From assembly GCA_000727475.1 (NCBI GenBank), contig KL647291.1, forward strand, positions 3,393,434 to 3,457,433: a DNA stretch of 64,000 nt, given 5' to 3'. Shown here piece after piece: positions 13,301-22,549 of this stretch. A program made the translations under genes and the position numbers. Position 1 is the stretch's first letter; every line of letters begins with the position of its first letter. The DNA is from Sarcocystis neurona (lineage: Eukaryota > Apicomplexa > Conoidasida > Eucoccidiorida > Sarcocystidae). Under the pieces are notes generated by a model. That model was not told the DNA's origin. It made no database searches and saw only the letters and a program-made list of their open reading frames with translations.

Positions 13301-16300
13301 GTCCATGCTGCGTCCCTTTCCGACGGAATGCAGTCTGGTGTGTCTCTGTGTCTCTGCGCCCTCTCTTCTGACTGGCGCTGTCTCTTTTTGCTGCCTCTGC
13401 GTCCCCGTCTCTGGGCGGTGGCGACGAAGATTTACCGAGGAGACGTGGCGCTGCAGAAGAATCGCGTCGTTTCTCTCGTCGCGTCTCGCGGTCCGTGGAT
13501 CTTCACAGCCTCCGAAGAAGACGACACCGAGGTTTGTTCATCTCCCCTTTTGTGGGCCTGGAACAAGTGGCCCTCGCCCGTCTTCCGCGGCCACTTTTCC
13601 TCCGTAAAACCAGGGAGAAGAAGGGAAGAAAGAAACGAAAGACAGAAAGGAAGATATACACACGTCTGTGTGTGTCTGTGTGCACGTGTTTCCCCTCTTC
13701 ACGGGATGCGGACCGGAGGGGAAAAAACGTATGCATGCCTGTGTGCGCATATTTTCCTTCTTCGCGAGTACTGGCGGTCCATGCGCCGATGCGCATTCGG
13801 TCGCCGAAATCTCTTATATTTGGAGAGAGAGAGAGAGGAGTGTGTGTATGTACGTCTGTGTGCGTGTGTGTATGCGTGCGTGTGGTTGCACTGTCTGTCT
13901 CTCGCCCCTTCTCGCTGCTGCTGTGTGCAGATACGTAGGATGTGAAGAAGTGCGTGCGTATCTCATATATAAAAAAGCTTCTCTTTCGGGGAGGAGAGAG
14001 ACAGAAAGAAAGCGGGAGAGAATCCTTCTCCCTTCTAACGTCTCTCCCTCTGTCTTTCCCTATATATATATGTATGTGCAGGTAGATTCTGTGTTGAGTG
14101 CGACTATGTCATATAGAGGAAGCACTTCTCTAACACAACGTGCGTACGTACATGTAGATAGATATGCTCACGCCATACGCAGTTGCTCTCTTCCACATAT
14201 ATATACACAGAGAAAGTGATAGAGAGAGAGAAAATTAGAAGAAATTCTTCTCTCTCAGCATATATATATATATGTATAGGTGAATAAATATACACATATC
14301 ATGTAGGGTGGGTCTTTCCTAGAGAGAGAGAGGAGAAGAAAGAAGTTCTTCCCTCTCAGCGTGTGTATTAATATTAATGTAGGCGGGCCGATATGTATAC
14401 ATTTTTATGTGGGATGAATCTCACTCATAGAGAGACAGAGAGAAAGAGAGAGAGAAAGAGAAAGCTTCCTTCTCTTTATATGCGTCTATCTACAGATAAA
14501 AAGATATATCATATGTGGTCCGTCTCTTCTACACATATATATAGAGAGAGGGGAACTAAGAAGAAACTTACCCTTATAATGTGCGAACACATGCAGATAA
14601 AATGATAAATTTTTCTTCCGGGGTGTACGTATGTGCGCATGTGAGTGTCCGTGCTTTCAAACGTATGCGAAGACATCTATAATGCATGCAGAAACGCTGG
14701 ATGCAGCTACTACGCATACGGAGGAAACACATATGTATATATGGGTTTGTAAAGAGAGAGAGATATGTGTATATTAGGCAAACGTAAAACGTACGTGTGC
14801 ATACATGTACATGTATATGTGTAGGAATGGATTTCTTGTTTTCCTTCCATCTGTGTATATATGTATTTGTCAGCAGAGAGAGACACGTGTATACATGTAT
14901 ACAAACATATATATATATATATGTAGGTATAGATTTTCTGTCTTTACTCCATCTGTGTATGTGTATAAATACGAATATGTGAGAATCCGGATCTGACGTG
15001 TAACACCTCTGGTGAATGCAGAAGTTTCCCTGCGCGACAGCGTTTGGTTGATGGGGCTCGTAAAGCGCCACGACATAAACACCCGATGACTCTGCAGTAA
15101 AAAAAAGGAGCCGTGCTACTGCTGCTGCTTCTGCTCCTCCCCTTGCGACGACTGCCGCGCCGAGCTGCTGCTGCTGCTGTTGCTGGTGGTGCTGCTGTTG
15201 CTACTGCTGCCGTTGCTTTAAGTGCTGCTGCTGGAGAGCTGCTCAGCTGCTCTTGAGCCTTTTCCCGCGCGACGGCTGCAAGTCGTGTCGTCTTGCTGGC
15301 AAGCCAGGATTCCCTTGCTGCTGCCCGTTCTGCCACTGCTGCATCACCTACGTCCATGCTCACAACCTTCTTGATATACATATACACATATGTATATATA
15401 TAGACATTCCAGCATATATTTGTTTCAGCATATACGTGATAAATATCTGTATGTAGTGAGGAAGGGTATTAGGACCGCTATTGCTGCGCCTGTCCTGCTG
15501 CGCACCTCCTGCTGCTGCCGCTACGTGCAAGTCTATCCCGGTGATGACGACATTTGCTGCTGCGGTGACTTCAATATACGTGTAACCGTATAAATATCTG
15601 TGCTCTGCAGATTCACTACACATACATATATGTATACGAATGTATTTTCTTGCACTTGTTGGTGAACTGTAGCTTCTGCTGCTGCTGCTTGCTCGGCAGA
15701 TCCACTTGTGGTCGCTGGGCGGAGAGCTGCTCGCATCAGTTGATACGAAGCAGGTGCTCGTCCACGGCTTCGGCTGCTCCCCTGTCGACGGAAGGTGAGA
15801 CTCTCTCCTGCTGCTGCTGTTCTTGCTGTTCTCCACCTGCTGCTCTTGCGGTACTGATGCAGCTGCTTCTGTTCCTGTTCTGCGGTTTCGTCTATTCCTC
15901 TCCTGCTGTTGTTGCTTCTGTTCCTCTCCTGCTGCTTCCCTTTCTCTTCTGCTGCTGCTGCTGGGTGCTTCTTCGTCAGTAAAGCAGACACTTCTCTGCA
16001 ACTTTTCCCGACAACATCTTCTTGCTTGCCTATATCCACTTGCACGTACGAAGAAGGGAGAACAGGGAAGAATTCTTTTTGCTCTCCCCTGCACGTAGAG
16101 GAGCACAATGCTTTTTTATCCCACACACGTCTGCCTGAAGCGGGTATTTGCTTGCTTTCTCTCTCTTTCTATCTCACTCGTTTTCCTCTCACTTGATATC
16201 TGTGCTACGCAGGAGAGAAAATTCTTCACACCGGATGCTCGAAATGGGAAGGAGCTCTTGCCAATAGAACAGCCGGCGTGGTAGTGTCGTCGTATCCGTT

Positions 16301-19300
16301 TTTTCTTCGTGTTAAAAAGCGTTTTTGCGAAGACAACGTGCTGGGGGAAATATACCGCCTCGCTAACGTCGTTCAACAGGAAATACACTTGACCACGGAA
16401 AACCACGCGCTGTGCATATACCCCGCTGCGGGGACCAACGTGCTGCACATACACCGCGCCCTGGGGGGACCGACGGGTTGTACATACACCCCGCCTGGGG
16501 GGAACAACGTGCTGTACATACACCGTGCCCCGGGGGGACCAACGGGCTGTATACGCACCCCATCCCAGGGGGAAGAACGTGCTGTACGTACACCCCGTTC
16601 CCGGGCGGCCAACGTGCTGCACACACACCTCGCCCGGGCGGCCGACGCATCTCGTCATGCAGGAGAAATTGCGCAGTCAATTTACATATATTTGCGTACT
16701 GTATTGCAGATCCTGCGCACCCTGCCTCTCCTCGAATATAACCGGCGTACTCTTAGCGAAGAACAGATACAGTGTGAACACTCCTGTTGAAAGGGTGTGT
16801 CCTTCCTGATCAAGAGAGAAAGAAGGTGCAACACAGTTATCCATCTGCATCTACGTGTGTACATGTGTACTAGGATACGCATGCATATATGTTATGCCTA
16901 CACGTGTGCACATACGCATATTTATGCATTCACATATATACGTGTACACGTATATATAAGACATGTACATACTACGTTTGTCTGTGTAAATAGAGAGAGA
17001 CAGGAAGAATCTTTGCGTCGAGAGGAAGACCACTCTCTCGCTGAGCAGGTGACGCTCGTTTGCCCAATAAGAGTTCTGTGACAGCTGTCCTTCACACTCT
17101 GCGCACAGATGCCGAGAAAGAGCATAAACGAGCGGAGAGTAGGCGCAAGCGAGAAAGAAAAGGAAAGGGCAAAGGGGAGAGAAAGAGAGGGGAAGGGGAA
17201 GGAAAAGAAGAGGAAGAAAAGCCGGTGACACACAGGCGAGACGTCGTTGCAAGAGGGCGCATGACGGTGCGACTCCGAGCGCTGCTGGAGCGGAGACGGG
17301 AGATAGAGGAGGAGAAGAAGAAATTAATAAGGGGATAGTAAAGGAAGAGAGGGGAGGAGAAAAACAGAGAATAGGACTGCGGACAAGAGAGAGGAGAAAA
17401 AGAAGAAGAAAAAGAGAAGAAAGGAAAGGACAGAGACGTTTATTATTAGTGCTGCTGCTGCCTGACGGCTGTGTCGCTGTCGTTTTCGCCGCAGGTTCTG
17501 CGCAGTCGCGGCGTGGGCTCCCGGAGTAAAGATTTACGAAGTCAACAGAGACAGCAAGAAAGGATCTTTCGGGAAAGTAAGAATTCACCCAGACTCCTTC
17601 TTAGTAATTTTCTGACCCCTCCATAAGTCTGTACACGTACGTTTGTCTAGTTGTCTACATCCGTCACCTAGGGGAACTCTACGCACTTAATGCACGGGAA
17701 CTCTAACTTTTTCTGAAGTTTCCTATCCACTTGCGTTCACTTTGGTATGCTTTGTCTGGCCGTGTATATCTCTCCCCACACGTTGTCATATATATATATA
17801 TATGTATATCTTGCTCAAGATTCGACTTGCAGTATATACGTGCCTGTATACCTACACAAATATACATGTAGATATATGTTGTGGAAGACTTGAAGCCTCG
17901 CAGGTCTGCCTGTTGCAACTCTGCTTGTCGCAAGTCTGCCTGTGTATATCTATACATAAATATTCACATATGTATGCATATGGACATATACGTCTAGGTG
18001 CGTTCGTGAATCTTTGACTCTAGTAGCACGCATCCGTGCCTCTCAATGCAAAACTACAGAGATATGTCTGTCTGAAAGCGTCGAAGCTTCGTATGCGTGC
18101 GTGAATAGATAACACACATGGGCACATATATATCTGTATAAATGTGTGTACTGGCGAAGAACTGAAGAAAAAAATATGCCGGTCTGTGTAGCTATACATA
18201 TGTATATATATATATTTGGATTTGCATGTTACTGTATATATTAGTGCATGTGTGTGTATGTATGTATCTACATATGTATGAATATACTGGTGAATCTTTG
18301 AGGCTTAGTATGCAAGCGTTGGCGTGTTAATAAATATATATGTGTATATATATTTATACACATATATATATATGTACATATATATGTGTGTATATAGATC
18401 TATATTTTTGTGTAGACGGAGTGACCAGGGTGATGCTGTACACTCAGATTTTGTTGACATATGTAGGCGCGCGGCCCTTGTGTGGGGCTGCTGTGTGCCT
18501 GACAGTCTGCCCTGAGCGCATGCATTTCGTATCTTTGACGAAGAAGCGGAAGGGCTTGTAGACAACGACAAGGGAAGGATTTTGCCTCTGGGAACGACTT
18601 GGGCTGTGCTTCACAGCAGAAGAGAAAGAGAGAGCAGGAGGGATACAACGTTACAAATTTAGAGAAGCATTTTCGTCATCTACAAACAAGAAGCAAGAGA
18701 AGCGGACGAAGTGAAGCGTTTAGTTAGATAGAGAGAAGAAGGAGGAAAGGGAAGGCGGAGAAAAGGTGCCCATGCATGCAGCTGTCGCTCTGGTGAGGAG
18801 ACAGGAGCCGCGTCGAAGAAGCAGTCAAAAAGAATAAGAGGATGCTACAAAGAGGAGAAAAGGGGGGAGAAGAAACGCGTGGGCAAACTGGCGACAGGAA
18901 GGTCGTAGCTTTTGTTACGCGTCAACTGCCGTAACACTGCATACGCGCTGCTGCTGTTGCTGCTGGTATACAAACATTTCTACTAGTGTTACTGCTACTG
19001 CGGCGTCCGCTGCGCTGCAGCATTTGTCGATTCCGCTGCCGCTTCTGCTGCGTGACGACTGCTTCGTAGCTGCTGCCGCTTTCTACACGTATTCTGCTAG
19101 AGGAGCACTTCGCAGTGCTACGTTACTGCTGCTGCTGCTGCTATGACTGGTGTGTGTGTGTGTGTGTGTGTCCACTTCCCCCCGCGACTCTGCCGTTGCT
19201 GTTGCTGGCGGTAGGGGACTGCCTCTTTTAGCTCCTCCGTGTTGCTCCTGCTGCTGTAGCTGCTGCTGCTGTTGAAGCTGCTGTCTGACTGTTGCTGGAG

Positions 19301-22300
19301 CGTGCTACTGCTGTTGCTGCCGCTGCGTTTGCTCTCGCTGCTGCTGCTGATATGTTGCGCAACACCTGTCGCCTCTCCTTTCTTAGCACACTCGTCGACT
19401 TCTCGGGTGTGTCCCTGCACGCGGGTCTCCCCGCTGACACACCTGTCAAACTTGGCACTGCACTTTGCCGAGATCTCTTTTCCCCTTGCGTGCAACGGGT
19501 CGTTTTCGGCCTGGGCATCTGCAGCCGGTTGACTGCTGTTGGCTCTTGCTCCGCTGTTGCCCGCTGCTGCTGCTGCGGCTTCCGTAACTCCTGCACTTGT
19601 CGCTACTGTTGGTCCTCCCTCCCCCTGCTGCTGTTGCTGCGTCGCGTTTTGCACCCTGCCGCCACGCGTTCTGCACTGCTGCAGCCCTCCCCTGGCGCTG
19701 CCGCTGCCCGATATTGCTGCTGACGAACGGACTGGCTGCTACAGGGCCAACTCGTTCAATAGACGCCCCGTCTCTTCTGCCCGTCGGCGTTTACACCGGG
19801 AGAGATACACAGGTCGTCGGGTACAGAGACGCAGGGATGTGGAGATAGATAGGTGGTAGAGAGGTCAACAGAGGGGCACGTGGAACGGTGCGTACACATG
19901 TATGATTGTACGAATAGATGGGTAGGTGTAGGTGAAAACGCAGACAGACAGATGCGTCTGACGTACACACATTTACACACGTAGATACATTCATATGTGT
20001 GGAAGTAGAGAGATAAGTGAATGGACAGGTAAAAGGAAAGACTACGGACTGAGGCCTGGATGCGGCACACACGTCGATAGACGTACGTACCACGTGCGTA
20101 CAGATTGAAAGAGAGTGTAGTAGACTTGTGGACACACACTCGCGGATATCGATGTATGCTCCCATAGGTACAGAGAGACAGAGAATGATAGAAACGGCGA
20201 CACCCGCGGGTGTATACGTAGATGCAGAAGAACCGCTATGTACTCTCCAGCAGGAGGGGAGACTTTGCACACGTGAGTCCACGCAGACACGGGGAGAGAA
20301 AGAGATACAGAGACGCACAAAGACATATATGTAGGTGTAGAAGTGTGTACACCTGCAGATAGAGAGAAAGACGGAGACACACAAAGGCGTATACGCAGGT
20401 AGATGAGTGTTGATACGTACACGCCTGCAGGTGGCGAGACGTCGCATGCGTAGGTCCACACAGGCGCATCATGCGGGGAGAGTCACTTGTTGGTGCAGCC
20501 GTGTTCATGAGAATCTTCAGGGGGAAGACTTGTTCTGCTGTTTTCAGCTGGTGAAGGCGATGGATCTAAAGTCCCGGCAGGGGACGCGCTGCGTTGCTAT
20601 TTCTTTCGATAATCGCCGCGCAGTCACTGTCGAGAAGCAGGCGGATGGCAAGGCTTTCCTGTGGAATATCGATGTTCGCTACTTCGTTGCCGAGGAGCCC
20701 CGGCTGCTGGGAGTTATCTCTCTCGCCGCCGACGCTGCGGCTGGTGCTGCACCTGCTGCTGCTGAGAGCAACGACCCCGCGCACGACGCGCCGCGGCACC
20801 AGTGGATCGCACGCGAGCGCCACCAACACGACGGAGCAGCTGCTGCTGCACCGGAGCCAGACGCAGCAGCCGGCTTCGGAGAAAGAAGTGCAGCGCCTGA
20901 TTTGTCGAAAGCAGCAGCAGCAGCGGCCGCTGGGGAGGTCGACGAGGAAGCATTTCGCCAGCGGGTCTCGCTGCTGAGTTTTTCTGCCGACGGGAAGTTT
21001 CTCATCTGCGCAGCGGACCGCCACCTGCGCTTCATTCGCTTGAAGCAGCAAGAAGGAGAGTTTGGCGAGAGACCAGAGAACGCATTCAGTCACGCCAGCA
21101 TCGCTGCAACAATCGCTTACGCCCACCAGCACCCGATACATACGCTCCTCGTGCCGCAGCACGGACAATTTGTCTTGACCGCCTCCGTAAGTGGCGGCTG
21201 TCCGCTCGTCTTTCTTCTGCGTCCCTGCGCTGCTGCTCCTGCTGGTGCCGCGACGACGGACTTCTGTAGCTTCTCTTGGGGCTGCTCCTTTATCTGGCTC
21301 TTGCTGCAGCTGTCGCGGCTCCGGGTGTGCCACACCGCTGGTGACTGCTGCTGCGGTTGTCACCGTCCGCCGTCTGCTGGATTATGTGCGTCTGGGGCTA
21401 CGGGCGTGCTGCTGTTACACGGTTGCAAAGGCATGTTCTCAGCGCGACGCCGACAGCCTGTGGCGGTGCTGGATTGCCGTTCGTATGCGGCTGTTTTTGC
21501 TGCTACTGAACTGCTGCTGTCGCTTCACTGGTTTGCTTTTCTGCGGCGGACACGCGTTTCTGCTGCACCTCCGCTCTTGTGTTGTGGGAATCAAACAGAG
21601 CTCCTGCCACTGTGTCCGCCAGCTCCTCGCGTGCTATCTCTTGCTGACGCAGCTTTTGCTGTGTGACGGCTGCTGTTCCTCCTTACTGCTACTGGTGCCG
21701 GTGCACGCCTGCTGCCGCCCCGCCTGCTCCTGCTGCTGTCCACGGCCCTTGTCCGCGGTGCTGCTGGCGGGATGTGTCTCCTCCTGTTGATGCTCCGAGA
21801 AACGTAGCATGTGCCCCTTGCAGTCTCGTGCCCCTCTGGTCATGGTGTTCTTCCTGCTGCTCTGATGCTGCTGCTCCTACTTCTACTACTAAGGTTCGAT
21901 ACTTCGCATCGACACGCCAGCAACAGCAGCCGCTGCATGCGCTGCTCCTGTTAATGACGCAGCTTCTCTACCGAGGTGCCTCATGCATTCGTATGTCTCT
22001 CCTCTACGCACTTTCACCTTTTTTACGCCGTTTTCTTCACAGTCGTCAAGCGTCTGTGTATGTGTGTGTGTCTGTGTTTGCGCGTGCTGTCGCTTGCAAG
22101 GCGGCGTTGCCAAATACACGTTGTCGACAACACAGAAGCAGTATTCCTGCAGAGACAGAAAAGTAAATAAACTTCTAGCCCTCTCCACCCTGCTGCCGAT
22201 CCTGGGAAGGGAGTTTGTGGCTCTTCTCAGGAATGCACACAAACATACGCACAGAGACGGATAGAGAAGAGAGAAACCTGAATCCAGAAGAAAGAGGTAC

Positions 22301-22549
22301 CGCTGGGATTTACACTCGCTGTCAAGGACGTGATTCTTCCGTCGCACTTGAGGACATCTACAGGAACCCTCGTGTCTTTTCGCTCCCTGTGCCAGCACGG
22401 CTTGTAAAAAACACGATGCTCAGTGTTCCTCCTTGCAGAACGCTCAATGCCTCATTTTTCCTCTATTGTGTTTCGCTGCTGTGTTGTTTTTGCTGCTTTT
22501 GCAGCTGGACAGTCGGCCGCAGATCTGGCGGCTGCCCTCAACTTCTTAA
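7326..22549 (+). CDS. TBL2: TBL2-type WD40-repeat membrane protein, eight exons
   Basis: Manual model: exons 7326-7499, 8834-9071, 10932-11153, 13440-13531, 15700-15794, 17495-17576, 20548-21186 and 22505-22549. All junctions keep phase, giving 528 residues ending TAA. Residues 1-35 (MEWLTIAAAAVFGATVLCLL...) form a membrane anchor. WD blades follow: GRVAAAASSDATVHLF, WIFTASEEDDTE|IHLWSLGGELL, GRFCAVAAWAPGVKIYEV, AISFDNRRAVTV...KAFLWNIDV, and finally LTAS|LDSRPQIWRLP. The order and spacing match transducin beta-like 2, an ER-membrane WD40 protein linked to ER stress signalling in animals. Exon 7 holds an Ala/Gln/Glu-rich insert (about residues 355-435), a coccidian-style expansion. The 5' end of exon 4 is the least certain junction; exon 2 ends at a GTGCGT donor chosen because it restores the blade. 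The family assignment rests on my recall of TBL2 and no alignment was run. Confidence 0.85.
7340..7790. repeat. CTG-rich tract over exon 1 and start of intron 1
   Basis: Runs of CTG/GCT (GCTGCTGCTGTT, CAGCAGCAGCAGCAAC) overlap exon 1 of the TBL2-type gene and continue past its donor. Translations in every frame give poly-Leu, poly-Cys or poly-Ala, and on the minus strand poly-Gln/Ser. The minus-strand frames are artefacts. Confidence 0.75.
7880..8830. repeat. Intron 1 microsatellite with ~127-bp tandem units
   Basis: TATACA/TGTG-rich sequence. Within about 8390-8770 a unit of roughly 125-129 bp repeats. The block ACACATACTAATTTAGATGA at 8461 recurs with changes at about 8590 (...CTACTGTAGACGAA) and 8715 (...CTAATCTACATGAA), each followed by ATACACATGTATGC or a close variant. 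Confidence 0.7.
9120..9900. repeat. Intron 2 AT/GT microsatellite
   Basis: Continuous ATATAT, GTATATA and TACATGTA words, including a TA run at 9662-9680. No coding potential is apparent beyond repeat-driven frames. Confidence 0.75.
10340..10880. repeat. CTG-rich tract upstream of exon 3
   Basis: CTGCTGCTG runs mixed with CTTCTTC and TCTCTCTC immediately precede exon 3 of the TBL2-type gene (starts 10932), in the sense orientation. The tract blends into the exon's own pyrimidine tract. Confidence 0.7.
12440..13090. repeat. Intron 3 GAGAGA / TATACA / TCTCTC mosaic
   Basis: Blocks of GAGAGAGA alternate with ATATATACACATGTG, then switch to TCTCTCTACAC-type words around 12840. No exon was seen in this stretch. 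Confidence 0.65.
14200..14985. repeat. Intron 4 degenerate tandem repeats
   Basis: Two repeat families are visible. First, a purine block followed by TTCTTCYCTCTCAGC recurs at about 14245 and 14346, with a weaker copy near 14466. Second, TGTAGGAATGGATTTCTTG...CCATCTGTGTAT near 14820 recurs as TGTAGGTATAGATTTTCTG...CCATCTGTGTAT near 14924, a period of about 105 bp. Confidence 0.6.
15110..15340. repeat. CTG-rich tract in intron 4
   Basis: GCTGCTGCT runs interrupted by CTCCTCC and GTTGCTG. It yields a long minus-strand Ala/Ser/Arg frame that I regard as repeat-driven. Confidence 0.65.
15480..15970. repeat. CTG-rich tracts flanking exon 5
   Basis: CTG runs lie directly before exon 5 (the acceptor reads TGCTGCTGCTTGCTCGGCAG at 15680-15699) and directly after its donor (GTGAGACTCTCTCCTGCTGC from 15795). 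The repeat thus serves as, or merges with, the splice-site pyrimidine context on both sides of the 95-bp exon. Confidence 0.7.
16402..16648. repeat. Intron 5 minisatellite, about seven 35-bp GC-rich units
   Basis: Unit consensus is approximately ACCAACGTGCTGTACATACA followed by CCSCGCCCYGGGGGG. About seven units run from 16402 to 16648, with the last ones drifting to CCAACGTGCTGCACACACAC. The array is strongly G/C-rich beside AT-rich neighbours. The core TGTACRTACACC is shared with the palindrome cluster at 2322-2805. It is not a CRISPR array: there are no spacers, and the host is a eukaryote. Confidence 0.8.
16980..17440. other. Purine-rich stretch before exon 6
   Basis: The plus strand is dominated by GAGAAAG, GGAAGAGG and AAGAAG words, opposite in strand bias to the pyrimidine-rich leader and most other introns of this gene. 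It ends shortly before the CTG tract and acceptor of exon 6 at 17495. Confidence 0.5.
17780..18400. repeat. Intron 6 AT microsatellite
   Basis: TATATATA, TACACATA and ATGTATG words, including a small internal near-duplication of TCTGCCTGTTGCAACTC / TCTGCTTGTCGCAAGTC with a further TCTGCCTG at about 17903-17942. Confidence 0.6.
18945..19735. repeat. CTG-rich tract and (GT)n in intron 6
   Basis: Long CTG/GCT-rich stretch with a (GT)n run at 19149-19171. The minus-strand frame across 19118-19654 (Gln/Ala/Ser-rich) and several plus frames arise from the repeat, and I do not call them genes. Confidence 0.7.
21190..21900. repeat. CTG-rich tract after exon 7
   Basis: Begins right at the exon 7 donor (GTAAGT at 21187) and continues as CTGCTGCT, CTCCTGCTG and TTGCTGC words to about 21900. 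The reading frame of exon 7 happens to stay open through it to 21666, but that extension is Cys/Leu/Pro-rich. The WD blade is completed by exon 8 instead. Confidence 0.7.

Noticed and set aside
15360..16106. 248-residue minus-strand open frame, with a 197-residue companion frame
   Set aside because: It is the antisense of CTG repeats, giving Gln/Ser/Arg/Ala runs, and lies opposite exon 5 of the TBL2-type gene.
16402..16648. CRISPR-like array
   Set aside because: Units are directly adjacent and degenerate with no unique spacers, and the DNA is eukaryotic. It is a minisatellite.
20566..21363. 265-residue minus-strand open frame
   Set aside because: It is a shadow of exon 7 of the TBL2-type gene; the plus frame carries the WD40 sequence.
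21187..21666. Read-through of TBL2-type exon 7 past 21186
   Set aside because: A strong GTAAGT donor lies at 21187 and the extension is Cys/Leu/Pro repeat translation. The exon at 22505 completes the last WD blade in phase.
21894..21990. Alternative eighth exon of the TBL2-type gene reading VRYFASTRQQQQPL
   Set aside because: It is in phase and has a good pyrimidine tract but lacks the expected D.R..IW blade ending, which the 22505-22549 exon supplies exactly.
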